Shown here one piece after another: positions 35,606 through 44,560 of a DNA stretch of 64,000 nt. Each line of letters starts with the position of its first letter. Within the stretch, counting starts at the first letter, position 1. Source of the stretch: Rubricoccus marinus (GTDB lineage Bacteria > Bacteroidota > Rhodothermia > Rhodothermales > Rubricoccaceae). A program made the translations under genes and the position numbers. The notes under the pieces are model-generated. The model did not search any database and was not told the DNA's origin. It was given only the letters and a program-made list of their open reading frames with translations. The DNA is taken from contig NZ_MQWB01000011.1 in NCBI RefSeq assembly GCF_002257665.1, positions 1 through 64,000 of the forward strand, in the 5' to 3' direction.

Positions 35606-37888
35606 TCAAGGGGCGGGTATCCCACGGAATTCGCCCTTGGAAAACACGTGGGGATGTAGCTCGGGGGCCGTGTGGGGGGACCCCACGATGAGCATCGTAA
35701 ACACACGGGGCAGCCGTTCGGGGCGCGAGAACACGTCGGCGAGGCTAGCGAGATCGCGCCCGCTGGGTTCCGGGGGATGTCTGGGGTGCGTGTGCCACGT
35801 TCCTATAAACCCTACCGCCCCATGCGAGGCGGTGGCGAGCCGTTCGGTCTCGGCGGCCAGCCCTTCTACTCCGCACGTAAATCGATCCACGGCCTCGATG
35901 CTGTCGAGGGGAGGGGGGCCAGCGCGGTCGATCCAGACGACCCTGCGGACGGAATCCCAGTCGCCAAAAAGTGCCCCCCCCGTTTCTACATCGGGTCCGA
36001 GGCGCTCCCGAGCGTCCGCGATCGCGCGCGAAAGCTGACTGGTCACGCCTTCTCCAAGGTGAACTGTAAATCCGAGCCTGGGGTCTTTGAGATGACAGTA
36101 GGGCCGAGCGCCGAACTGGACGGAGGCGAGCCGATCAGTGTCTTCGAGTGCGAGGTACGGCTGGCAGGCGAGGAGGGCCGCACTCGTTCCCTGTGACTGG
36201 ACGAGACGCCGAGCACTCCAATTGAGTGCCATCGCGGACAGGGCATTCATGTCGGCTGCAGAACCGACGAAGGTACTCTCTGAACAGCCGGGCTCGGGGT
36301 AGAAGGGGTCCGTAGAGTCCCGTGGGCGGGACGGAAAGAAGCCGTCCAGGTATTCGCGGCCTCCCTCACGCTCGGCGAGTTGGAGCCGGACGTCACGCTC
36401 GAGGTCGCCGAGGCTCCCCGGGTCACTTCCTGTGAGTAGACGGGCGAACACGCGTTCGGCTCTAGCGTCGACCCCAACGGTCAGGATCGGGACCGCCGGC
36501 GTACTACGGCGGAGGTCGAGGAACGCTCGGACGGGGATTGCAGCGGTCGCATCGATGACGATCTCGGCGCCGTCGCTCCAGTCAGTGCCCGGTGGAATCC
36601 GAGTGACATCGTTGATGTCCGCCTCGACCCTGAGGTCAGGGCGGATCCCTCGGATCCGATGGCGGAGTGCGTCCACCTTGGCGAGACCGACGTCGTCAGC
36701 TTCGTAGGGTTGGCGGGCGAGGAGTCCTGGTGAGACGACGCCTTTGTCTCGGAGGACGAGCCGTGCGGCCCCGGCTCTCGCAATGGCGATAGCAATGGGA
36801 CCACCGACTGCGCCACACCCCCAGATCGCGACCTCCCGACCCTCGAACCATGACATAGGGGCGCCCTGATCGCGGCGCACGGCGACAGTAGGTCGGGCCT
36901 CGTGCGATCGACAGACGAGCAGCGGCAGCCCATCGCCCTCGGTAAGGACCCGGTCGATGGCCTCCTCTTTTCGACGCGTCCCACCAGCTTCCCATAGAGC
37001 CTCTGAAAGGGGCCGAGGAAGGAACAGCGTTGTCAAGAAGTGACGTGAGTCGTCTATCCCCATCGAGGTCCCGATGGTGAAGTAAAGGGGGTGGCCCCGG
37101 ACTCCGGCGCGCGCGACGCGGCCGAGGTGCTTTACGACTGTTCGGGGCTCGAGTCCAGTGGACTCGAGGGAGCGGAGAAGGGACCCGAGGGTGTCCGGGA
37201 ATTCGAATCCGAGCCGACCACCGACGAGGACCGCAGCCCCAAAGCGCTGACCGCGGATGTGTCTCGCCGTAGACGTGTCCCACCCCTTGATGACCACGCG
37301 GTCGGGCGTGCTCGCCCGTGCATGGTCGATCGCTTTGGGAGGTGCAACCGTCAGGCGCGTGTATCCCATCCACGGCCGTGTGGCGTCGGGCTCAGACGCC
37401 TCGGCGACGACCGCGGCGGGGACGGGCAGCACCCGAGAAAGGGTAGGCGCGTGGAACGCCCCCCCCTGTTGTTCGACGTCGTTCCGGGCTACCCGGTCGA
37501 ACCACGTCCAGAGCCGTTCGAGGACGTAGCCCGACAGGCCCATTTTCGGGTCCCAGTCAGTCGACGGGGATCTGAAGAGGCAGAGACCGTCGCCTCGGAG
37601 GACGTTCTCGTAACCGGCGAACCGTGTGTGAGCGACGGACGCACGGGGATACCCCACGGGGAACGTCGGCGGAAGCGTAATGCTGACGTGCTCGGTCGGT
37701 TCGAAGAGGAGACCACCAGGAGTGTGCGCGGCAATAAACGTCCGGGCGTCGAGGTCGACGTCAATCGTCAGGCTTCCGGCGTCATAGCGGATGCCCACGA
37801 TAGAGAAGCCCCCCCCGGAGGCGGCCTCGATCTCGCGGGCCTCTGCTAGTGCCGTGGCAAGCGCGAGGGGTAGGTCGGCGGGTGACAT
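35606..37888 (-). CDS. E2-E1-JAB fusion protein (ubiquitin-like conjugation/deconjugation)
   Basis: 760 aa from the ATG at 37888, 7 bp after the MBL2 stop. Residues about 1-170 form a bacterial E2/UBC fold (VSITLPPTFPVGYPRA; GDGLCLFRSPSTDW with candidate catalytic Cys103). Residues about 380-610 form an E1/ThiF adenylation domain (EVAIWGCGAVGGPIAIAIAR; RDKGVVSPGLLARQPYEADDVGLAKVDAL). Residues about 640-760 form a JAB/MPN peptidase: Glu in VETGGALFGD and an intact HxHx7SxxD (HTHPRHPPEPSGRD). One chain can thus activate, transfer and remove a C-terminal-glycine substrate, combining the jobs of Cap2 and Cap3 in type II CBASS or the Bil enzymes. No ubiquitin-like or CD-NTase gene is adjacent. Confidence 0.9.
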   Translation of the reverse strand: MSPADLPLALATALAEAREIEAASGGGFSIVGIRYDAGSLTIDVDLDARTFIAAHTPGGLLFEPTEHVSITLPPTFPVGYPRASVAHTRFAGYENVLRGDGLCLFRSPSTDWDPKMGLSGYVLERLWTWFDRVARNDVEQQGGAFHAPTLSRVLPVPAAVVAEASEPDATRPWMGYTRLTVAPPKAIDHARASTPDRVVIKGWDTSTARHIRGQRFGAAVLVGGRLGFEFPDTLGSLLRSLESTGLEPRTVVKHLGRVARAGVRGHPLYFTIGTSMGIDDSRHFLTTLFLPRPLSEALWEAGGTRRKEEAIDRVLTEGDGLPLLVCRSHEARPTVAVRRDQGAPMSWFEGREVAIWGCGAVGGPIAIAIARAGAARLVLRDKGVVSPGLLARQPYEADDVGLAKVDALRHRIRGIRPDLRVEADINDVTRIPPGTDWSDGAEIVIDATAAIPVRAFLDLRRSTPAVPILTVGVDARAERVFARLLTGSDPGSLGDLERDVRLQLAEREGGREYLDGFFPSRPRDSTDPFYPEPGCSESTFVGSAADMNALSAMALNWSARRLVQSQGTSAALLACQPYLALEDTDRLASVQFGARPYCHLKDPRLGFTVHLGEGVTSQLSRAIADARERLGPDVETGGALFGDWDSVRRVVWIDRAGPPPLDSIEAVDRFTCGVEGLAAETERLATASHGAVGFIGTWHTHPRHPPEPSGRDLASLADVFSRPERLPRVFTMLIVGSPHTAPELHPHVFSKGEFRGIPAP

Positions 37889-37895
37889 GAAAGGC

Positions 37896-39062
37896 TCAGC
37901 CGTGATCGATGGCGCTGGAGGAAGGTGTGGCGCCCCCGACAACGGGGCCGGCGCCCCAGCCGGGAGGCGTGGCGTTGGCCACGGTCGCGCCGTTGACAGT
38001 AATGGCGATGACGAGCGGCTTGGGCTGGCCCGGCGTGGGGTGCTCCATGGTCACGACGTAGTTCCTCCGGTTGCCGTGACCCTCGGCAACATCCTTGTAG
38101 TACGCCGCGGCCTCGGGATGCGGTGGATCGTTGTCCTTATAGCGGCGAACAGGGCGGCTCGGAGAGATCAGGATTGACTGGGGCTCACCATAGTCCTCGA
38201 ACAGGCGGGCTACGTTGGGCAGCGGGGTTGTTTTGCGCGAGCCACGCTCGGAGGGATGGAGCGAGAGGTAGGACGAGTGGTGTGGGAGGTGGAAGACATC
38301 CCAGCGCAGTCGATCGAAGCGCGACGGGTCGGGATGATCGGGGTTCTTCGCGTGCCACTCGGTGATGGCGACGATCTGGTCGATTTCGTTGGCCCGGAGG
38401 TCGGCGAGGAAGAGAGCGCGCGTGAGGCGGCCGTTCACGTCGAAGACGGCCTGGAAGCCGAGGCAGTCACCGTTGCGGTTGGGCTTGAGGCCCTGCTCGG
38501 AGCGCGTGGCGAACGGTGAGTGCGCGAACATCTCGAAGCGGTCCCGCTCTAGTGTGAACTCCGGGACGAGTTCTCCGGCGTCGGTGAAGAGATGGGCGCG
38601 CGTGGCTGGGTCGATGCCGCGGTCGCGGAGCCAGTCGGTGAGGAGTCCGGGCGTTGAAAAGACCCGGATCCCGTACCCCTTCACGAGGCGGTGCCGTGCC
38701 TCGTCCCGGATCAACCGGGAGTCCCCGGTGTTGCCGGTCTCAAGGATGGCGACGGCCGGGACCATAAGGGTCCCGATTTTGGCTCGCCCCTCGCCTTGGT
38801 ACTTTTCGTAGCGGTCGAACCAGAAGAAGTCGCTAGCCCCGCAGATGTGATCATTGTCGAAGTGAGTGAAGGCGACGGCCTCGTAGCCGTCCTTCTTGTT
38901 GCGGCTGAGGTGGGCGCGGAGTTCAGCCGGGAGGTCTACGCGCTTGTCAGAGGGGTCGTCGGTGGCGACGGCCGCGAAGTCGACGAGGATGGAGCGACCA
39001 TCGTCGAGGTCGATCCGCGAGCAATCGGCGTTGTCGAGCGGGAAGCAGGTGATCGTGGGCAT
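37896..39062 (-). CDS. Metallo-beta-lactamase-fold hydrolase 2
   Basis: 388 aa. The motif AVAFTHFDNDHICGASDFF is an HFDNDH variant of the HxHxDH signature, as seen in ComEC-like conflict-associated MBL proteins. DLRANEIDQIV and VFHLPHHSSYLS give the later metal ligands. The C-terminus, after a Gly/Pro-rich linker (PPGWGAGPVVGG), is SSSAIDHG. It is the first gene of a two-gene operon with the E2-E1-JAB fusion. MBL partners of fused E1/E2/JAB proteins are known from comparative genomics of mobile elements. The substrate is unknown; a nuclease or phosphodiesterase is likely. Confidence 0.82.
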   Translation of the reverse strand: MPTITCFPLDNADCSRIDLDDGRSILVDFAAVATDDPSDKRVDLPAELRAHLSRNKKDGYEAVAFTHFDNDHICGASDFFWFDRYEKYQGEGRAKIGTLMVPAVAILETGNTGDSRLIRDEARHRLVKGYGIRVFSTPGLLTDWLRDRGIDPATRAHLFTDAGELVPEFTLERDRFEMFAHSPFATRSEQGLKPNRNGDCLGFQAVFDVNGRLTRALFLADLRANEIDQIVAITEWHAKNPDHPDPSRFDRLRWDVFHLPHHSSYLSLHPSERGSRKTTPLPNVARLFEDYGEPQSILISPSRPVRRYKDNDPPHPEAAAYYKDVAEGHGNRRNYVVTMEHPTPGQPKPLVIAITVNGATVANATPPGWGAGPVVGGATPSSSAIDHG

Positions 39063-39166
39063 GGGGGGCGTATGTAAACTTGGAGGTCAGAAGTAGAGGG
39101 AGCAGAGGCTCCCTAGAACATCCTGCTGGGGTCGCCCCCCGATTCGTCACACCCCTTCGACTTTTT

Positions 39167-39769
39167 TTGCCGCCCCCCTCCCCTACTCCCCTCGACGACG
39201 CGGACTGGCCCTCGATCTATAGTCGACTGGAAGCGTACGCGACCTGGAAGGCGGCCCGGCTCCGCATTTCGGGGACCGGTCTGCTCCCGCTTGGACGCCG
39301 ACCGGAGGACGTCGTGCAACAAGCGATTGCCCAAACGATCGAGGGGTCGCGGGCGTGGGACCCGGAGACATACCCCGACCTCGTGGATCACCTGCGGGCC
39401 GCCGTCGACAGCATCACGTCGAATCTCATCCAGCGGGCGGAGCACAGACACCGGGTACCAGAGACTGTTGAGGACCGGATCGGCGGCGTGGTCGTCGCCG
39501 AGGCCGACCCCGAGACGGCCTTGGCCGACGGGGAGTGCGCGGACGCACTGGAGGCGATCTGTGCGGAGGTGGTCGGGGACGACGATCGGTACGAGGCGGT
39601 CCGGATGGGGATCGAGGACGGCGAGAGCCGGTCGGTCGTGGCCGAGATGATCGGGACGACGGTGAAGGAGGTGTATGCGATGACCAAGACGTTCGTCCGG
39701 CGGATGCGGAAGGCGCTTGCGGCGCACCCGTGCTGGTCCGACGTTGGGACACCCAACCGCTCCCGCTGA
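39167..39769 (+). CDS. Sigma-70-like RNA polymerase sigma factor
   Basis: About 200 aa. Residues 30-100 resemble region 2 (RRPEDVVQQAIAQTIEGSRAWDPETYPDLVDHLRAAVDSITSN). Residues about 145-190 resemble region 4 HTH (YEAVRMGIEDGESRSVVAEMIGTTVKEVYAMTKTFVRRM). The start is uncertain: TTG 39167 gives a native-looking N-terminus and leaves room for a divergent promoter, while TTG 39080 is further upstream in frame. It is the first gene of a three-gene operon with overlapping stops and starts, ending in an ImmA/IrrE protease. It may direct transcription of island genes. Confidence 0.75.
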   Translation: MPPPSPTPLDDADWPSIYSRLEAYATWKAARLRISGTGLLPLGRRPEDVVQQAIAQTIEGSRAWDPETYPDLVDHLRAAVDSITSNLIQRAEHRHRVPETVEDRIGGVVVAEADPETALADGECADALEAICAEVVGDDDRYEAVRMGIEDGESRSVVAEMIGTTVKEVYAMTKTFVRRMRKALAAHPCWSDVGTPNRSR

Positions 39770-40197
39770 TGGCTCCGTCCGACGACCCGCATCTCCGCCT
39801 CCTAGACGGCCTCGCCGAGGCTGCGCTCCGCGACGACGCACTCGCGGACGAAACCCACCGCGGGGATGGGCGTGACCCCGAGGCCGTCCGTGCTGCGGGC
39901 GCGGCATTCATAGCTCCCCTGCTTGGTCGCGCCCGGCTCCGGTCGGCGGCCATGGCGAGAGAGGCGACGGCCTCGCGCCTGACCGGAATGAAAGAAGTCG
40001 CGGCGGCGAAGCTCCGCGAAGCCCGCGCACGGGGGGTCGACCTGGTGTCGGCGCTGGCGGACCTTCTGGGCACGCCGGAGGGCGAGCTACAGGTCCACTT
40101 TCGGAACGTGGATCACCTCGACGAGGCCGACGTGGCCGACATGCTCACCGAGGCCGAGCTTCTCCGTCTGCTAGACGAGGGCGAGGCGGACGAGTGA
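39769..40197 (+). CDS. Small helical protein between sigma factor and ImmA
   Basis: 142 aa. The ATG overlaps the sigma stop (TGATG), and its end overlaps the ImmA GTG by 4 nt. It is mostly helical (KEVAAAKLREARARGVDLVSALADLLGTPEGELQVHF) with an acidic C-terminus (ADMLTEAELLRLLDEGEADE). By position it resembles a regulatory partner, such as an anti-sigma or antitoxin/repressor subunit that ImmA would degrade. I do not recognise a named domain; a degenerate HTH around GVDLVSALADLLGTPEGEL is possible. Confidence 0.65.
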   Translation: MAPSDDPHLRLLDGLAEAALRDDALADETHRGDGRDPEAVRAAGAAFIAPLLGRARLRSAAMAREATASRLTGMKEVAAAKLREARARGVDLVSALADLLGTPEGELQVHFRNVDHLDEADVADMLTEAELLRLLDEGEADE

Positions 40198-40979
40198 CGG
40201 CGCGCCCTCGACTCGATCTCGCCTCCGCTCGGGCTGAGTCCCACGCCCGTCAGATGTTAAAGGCGTACGGAATCACGCGGGCGGCCGACATCGACCTCCG
40301 TGACCTCGCGTTCGACAGGAAGCTCGTGCTCCGGGCGGCCCCCATCCGGGGGTCCGAGGGCCGGCTCATCCGGCGGAACGAGTGGTCGATCGCGACAGTG
40401 GACTCGGCGATCCGCCACGACGGAAAGCGCCGGTTCGTCGCGGCGCACGAGCTCGGGCACCACGAGCTCCACCGAGACGCGCCCGTGTTTGTCTGCGACG
40501 GGAGGGACTTCCTCGACTGGCACCGTCGCCGCCCTCAGGAGACGGAGGCGAATCGGTTCGCCGCTGAGCTCCTGATGCCGAAGGCCGCCTTCTGCGCCGA
40601 CGCGCACGGAGCGCGGTCGCTGGCGTCGGTCGGGGAGGTGGCCGATGCGTACCGGGCGTCTCTGACAGCGGCGGCGTTCCGGTTCGTCCACCTCGACGTC
40701 GCCCCGAGCGCGCTCGTGTTCTGCGTCGGCGGCCGAGTGGAATGGTCGTTGATCAGCCCGTCGTTCTCGTGCCGGTACGTCGAGCGGGGTCGGGCGGTCC
40801 ACCCCTATTCGGGGGCGGGGGAGGCGTTTTCGAGCGGAGCCACGAGTCGCGGGCCGGAGCCGACGCCTGTGACCGCGTGGTTCTCAGACGATGACCTCGA
40901 CCCGTCGGCGGACGTGTACGAGGACTGCCTCGCGATGCCGTCTCTCGACGCCACCCTGAGCCTGATTCTCGACCCGTAG
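40194..40979 (+). CDS. ImmA/IrrE-family zinc metallo-endopeptidase
   Basis: 261 aa. The gluzincin-like motif FVAAHELGHHELHRD (HExxH) is followed about 35 residues later by ETEANRFAAELLMP (third ligand Glu), the standard ImmA/IrrE layout. These proteases cleave phage/ICE repressors or anti-sigma-like proteins after DNA damage or other cues. In an operon with a sigma factor and a small protein, the likely role is proteolytic release of the sigma factor or a repressor. The C-terminal 90 residues are specific to this subfamily. Confidence 0.87.
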   Translation: MTARPRLDLASARAESHARQMLKAYGITRAADIDLRDLAFDRKLVLRAAPIRGSEGRLIRRNEWSIATVDSAIRHDGKRRFVAAHELGHHELHRDAPVFVCDGRDFLDWHRRRPQETEANRFAAELLMPKAAFCADAHGARSLASVGEVADAYRASLTAAAFRFVHLDVAPSALVFCVGGRVEWSLISPSFSCRYVERGRAVHPYSGAGEAFSSGATSRGPEPTPVTAWFSDDDLDPSADVYEDCLAMPSLDATLSLILDP

Positions 40980-41003
40980 GGGCTCGCTAGGACCGAAACG
41001 AGA

Positions 41004-42461
41004 CTACTCGATCTCGACTTGGACCCAGAGGCCGTCGGGGTCCGTCGAGACCCGGCCGAGGAACGACTGCCAGGTGCGTTGAGAGACGCCAGCGGGTCGG
41101 TCGGGGACCTTGGTGTCGGCGCGGAGGACGCGGCCGCTGCACCGCTCCTGGAGCCGGGCGTCGAGCGGCGCGAAGGGCATGGCCCACTTTTTCTTGCGTG
41201 CCTGGGCCTCGTTGACGGGGACGAGCGCGGTGAGGTCGGGATGGCTCATGAGCTCGAGGCCGAGGTCGCGGAGGGTCGCGTTGTGGCTGGCGTGGTGGCC
41301 GACTTTGTAGAGGACGGTCTGGCCGAGGAGGGTCTCGGCTGTGACCAGCTGGCCGTCGTCGTCCCACGAGAGCTCGTGCCACGAGAGCCAGTTGCCGACC
41401 TGGGCGTCGCCAGGGAAGAGGAGGACGCGGCCGTCGGCGAGCTCGAAGGCGAGGGCGAGGCTCGTGTTGTTGACGTCGCCGTCGAGTTGGAGCGCGAGGG
41501 CCTCCGCGGTCCCCAGCCAGTCCTCGTCGATCCGCCGCCAGGCGAGTTCGGGGGGGGGCTCGTCGCCGCCGTAGTGGTCGAGGACGAAGTCGGCGAGGTC
41601 GCCCGTAGACGCGTCGCCGAGCGGAACCCCGGTGTCCGGGCCGAACGGAGCCGAAGGGTCGTCGTCGGCGAGGGCGTCGGCAAGCCCGTCGCGGGTCCGG
41701 GCGGTCTCGGCTGCCGCGTGCTCGTAGACCTCGCCGCTGTGCCGGCGCGGGTCGGAGCGCCGGAGAAGGGCCTCATTCCGAGGAGGCCCGAGAACGAACG
41801 CGCGGACGCCCGGAGCGACGGGGACCGGAGCCTCACCCGGAGAGAGGTACCGGGCGTGATCGCCAAGCGAGAGCGCGAGGTCCATTTGCTTGGCCGTCCC
41901 GCGGCTCCGCTTGGCTGCGAACCGGTCCGGCACGGCGGCGAGCGTCCGGAGCGCCGCTTTCGAGGCACCAACACCGAGGAAGCCGAGGACCCCGCCGATC
42001 TCGTCCGCGCGAGCGCGGAGGTGGGGGTCGCGAGCCTCCCGGAGGCGGCTGGCCGCGAGCTGGAGCGTGCCGAAGTCGGCGTCGAGCTCTCGCTGGAGGC
42101 GGACGGCGTCGGGATCGGCGGGGTCCTCGGTCCAGGCGGCCCAGACCTCGTCGATCTGGAGGTCGTTCTCGAACGTCTCCCGCGCCCATTGGAAGCCCGA
42201 GAGGTGGTCCCAGTGCTCGTGCGAGAGGACGAGGACGTCGATTCGCCCTCCGGTCACCGCGACAACGTCGGCGGCGACGTTCCGCATCTGCTTCGAGCCC
42301 CCGCGGGTCCCGTTGAACACGCCGCAATCGACGAGGACGTAACGAGCGGGCCGGTCGTCGCCACCGGGACCAGGGAACGCGAGGAGGAAGCAGTCGCCTA
42401 GTCCGCCGGGGTCGTACATCCGGACGACGGCGCCACCGGGGGGTGCGCTGAGGGTGCTCAT
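41004..42461 (-). CDS. Metallo-beta-lactamase-fold hydrolase 3 (ComEC-like)
   Basis: 485 aa. The N-terminal RMYDPGGLGDCFLLAF and VLVDCGVFNGT are the usual first strands. LVLSHEHWDHLSGF is the HxHxDH site, LLFPGDAQVGNW provides the bridging Asp and YKVGHHASHNATL the distal His. A large insertion (about residues 100-310) separates the motifs. It is larger than the two other MBL proteins of the island and not closely similar to them. Its ATG overlaps the stop of the preceding metalloprotease gene (ATGA), so the two are one operon. Confidence 0.83.
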   Translation of the reverse strand: MSTLSAPPGGAVVRMYDPGGLGDCFLLAFPGPGGDDRPARYVLVDCGVFNGTRGGSKQMRNVAADVVAVTGGRIDVLVLSHEHWDHLSGFQWARETFENDLQIDEVWAAWTEDPADPDAVRLQRELDADFGTLQLAASRLREARDPHLRARADEIGGVLGFLGVGASKAALRTLAAVPDRFAAKRSRGTAKQMDLALSLGDHARYLSPGEAPVPVAPGVRAFVLGPPRNEALLRRSDPRRHSGEVYEHAAAETARTRDGLADALADDDPSAPFGPDTGVPLGDASTGDLADFVLDHYGGDEPPPELAWRRIDEDWLGTAEALALQLDGDVNNTSLALAFELADGRVLLFPGDAQVGNWLSWHELSWDDDGQLVTAETLLGQTVLYKVGHHASHNATLRDLGLELMSHPDLTALVPVNEAQARKKKWAMPFAPLDARLQERCSGRVLRADTKVPDRPAGVSQRTWQSFLGRVSTDPDGLWVQVEIE

Positions 42462-44407
42462 GGGGACGGGGCGGCGCGGTGGAGGAGGGCGAAGGGTTCG
42501 GGGGCAGGATCGGCAGCGGATCGCGCCCCGAAATAGACCCCCTGGAGAGCTGGATTGAACCGGTCACGGAGGTAGCGGCGCTGCCGGTCGAGGCGGGCGT
42601 CGTCATCGATCCGCTTCCCGATGAGGTACCGGGGACGTCCGGTCGCGAGGTCGATGAGGAGGGTGGCGCCGGCACGGAAAACAAAGTCGGCTTGCTCCTC
42701 CACGTCCTTCATGGTTCCCGCGTCGGCCGCCGCCTGGCGGTCCGAGTCGAAGAACCCGAACCGGCGCTGGGTGGCCACGGCGACGAGGTCGGTGTGGATT
42801 TCGCCGGAAGGGGCGACACGCCGGGCGGGTCGGACGGCGTGGATCTCCAGGGCTGGGCTATTGGGGTGCGTCCTTGACCAGTAGGAGGACCTCGAGATCG
42901 ACCCCGGCGCGTCGGGACGGAGGGTCAGACCGAGCGCCTCCGCGGCGTCGTAGTGCGGGCCGCTCATGAGCGCTTTGTTGACCTCCTCGCAGGCTTCGTT
43001 TGCGGCGTCGCTGACGGCCTCGCGGTCCGTTCGGAGGCCCCAGTCGGGGACGAACCGCTCCCGGATGGCCTCCGCGTCGCCGAGCGCGCGCCGGATGGCG
43101 TCGGCCTCCTCGCCGCGCGGAGCTCGCCAGAGGAGTGCCTCCTCGGAGAGGCTCCGGACACCGTCGGGATAGATCCCCCAAGCCCGGAACGACTCGACGA
43201 GGGCGACGCGGTAGCCGTGCGCGTCGTCCGGGACGAGGTCCCGATCGGCAGTGATGAGCGCGCGGAGGTACTCGCCGAAGGTGACGTCGACGGGCGGGCA
43301 GTAGTCGAGCGCCCGAATACACATCCGCAGGAGGTGCGAGGCGGCCTTGGCAGCCTGGTCCGCGAGCGCGTCGACGAGGTCGTGCGGGAGCGCCCCCTCC
43401 GGGAGGATGCCAGATCCCCCGGTGGCTATGCGGACGAGGCGCGCCGTCCGCTCGCGGTAGATCGCGACGAAGGCGCCGAAGACCGCAGCGACGAGGACGG
43501 ACCCGCGGTCGTGGGGCTCCAGGGCGCGTTCGAGGGCGTGGGGGTCTGGCCGGCGGGGCCGCCAGCGGCCGTCGTCGCTGGGGCCGCCGAGCGCGTCGCG
43601 GAGCGCGCCGTGCCCCCCGGCCGCTCGGCCGAACTCCTGGGCGAGCTGAGCGAGGAGCGACTCAGCGCCGAGATCGCCACGGGTCCGCGCGATCTGGTGG
43701 CGGAGCGCTTCCGGGAACGAGAAGTGCTGGAATAGAGCGACGAGGTCGGCGAAGGCCTCGTGGAAGGCGAGGACGTCGGGGTTGGACGGCTCGGCGAACC
43801 GCCGGTGCATCCCGTCGAGGAGGGCGTGGGTCGTCTCGTGCGCGACGACGTCGTGGGAGAGGCAGGTGAAGACGAGGCCTCCCGGGAGCGCGCCGTCGCG
43901 GCGGGCCGGGGCGGCCGGGAAGTACCCGAAGAGGAGGGCCTTCTTCGCCGGGCTGTAGTAGGCGTTGGCCTCGCGTAGAGCGTGGGGGTAGACGCGGAGG
44001 CGCTGGACGAACTCGACGTACTTGGTCCGTCCGTCGGCGCCGACGTAGCGACCGGCGGCCCAGAGGGCGCGCCGCCCGAGGGCCTCCTCGAACCGCTCGA
44101 TCGTCGTCATCGCGACGGCGTAGATCATCTGCTGGTGGAACTGGGGGGTTCCGAGCGATGGGGCGAGGCCGTCCTGGGCGAGGAGGTGGGGGTCGTTGAG
44201 GTCGACAGGTCGGTAGAGCCGGTTCGACGCCGGGTCGACGTCGACGACTTCGAGGTACTCGCCGACAGGGCCTGGAGAGAGGTCGGTCTCCCAGCGGACG
44301 GGGATCGTGACCTCGTTGATGGCGGCCGTGTCGAGGCGAGTGGACCGACCAGGGTCGAACGCGAAGGCCCGAAGACGGCGGCGAGGGGGGGCGGGGTAGT
44401 TGGACAT
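42458..44407 (-). CDS. Large protein with thermolysin-like zinc-metalloprotease motif
   Basis: 649 aa from the ATG at 44407. The motif VVAHETTHALLDGMHRRFAEPSNPDVLAFHEAFADLVALF is a gluzincin site: HETTH, with the third-ligand Glu in HEAFAD, as in M4/M36-like peptidases. There is no signal peptide, so it would act in the cytoplasm. The C-terminal third (VRPARRVAPSGEIHTDLVAVATQRRFGFF) is unfamiliar. It is co-transcribed with MBL3. A cytoplasmic protease paired with a possible nucleotide/nucleic-acid hydrolase suggests a defence or stress function, which is inference. Confidence 0.75.
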   Translation of the reverse strand: MSNYPAPPRRRLRAFAFDPGRSTRLDTAAINEVTIPVRWETDLSPGPVGEYLEVVDVDPASNRLYRPVDLNDPHLLAQDGLAPSLGTPQFHQQMIYAVAMTTIERFEEALGRRALWAAGRYVGADGRTKYVEFVQRLRVYPHALREANAYYSPAKKALLFGYFPAAPARRDGALPGGLVFTCLSHDVVAHETTHALLDGMHRRFAEPSNPDVLAFHEAFADLVALFQHFSFPEALRHQIARTRGDLGAESLLAQLAQEFGRAAGGHGALRDALGGPSDDGRWRPRRPDPHALERALEPHDRGSVLVAAVFGAFVAIYRERTARLVRIATGGSGILPEGALPHDLVDALADQAAKAASHLLRMCIRALDYCPPVDVTFGEYLRALITADRDLVPDDAHGYRVALVESFRAWGIYPDGVRSLSEEALLWRAPRGEEADAIRRALGDAEAIRERFVPDWGLRTDREAVSDAANEACEEVNKALMSGPHYDAAEALGLTLRPDAPGSISRSSYWSRTHPNSPALEIHAVRPARRVAPSGEIHTDLVAVATQRRFGFFDSDRQAAADAGTMKDVEEQADFVFRAGATLLIDLATGRPRYLIGKRIDDDARLDRQRRYLRDRFNPALQGVYFGARSAADPAPEPFALLHRAAPSP

Positions 44408-44560
44408 GATCGTCGGTGGCGACAGCGAGGATTCTACGATCCAGACGCGTACCGATCTACCTGTCCCCATGCACCGATCACACGTTTAATCATGTATCGT
44501 CTTCGCAGTTGCAGGTTTGAACGCGCACCCGTTCCTTGGATCTCCGTTTCACAGAAGCCG

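Noticed and set aside
39769-40197. Ubiquitin-like protein partner for the E1/E2 fusion
   Set aside because: The small protein is mainly helical, ends in EADE rather than Gly-Gly and is in a different operon with ImmA.
41019-42401. 460-codon plus-strand ORF opposite MBL3
   Set aside because: Antisense to an MBL gene with intact metal motifs; Glu/Val/Gly-rich shadow.
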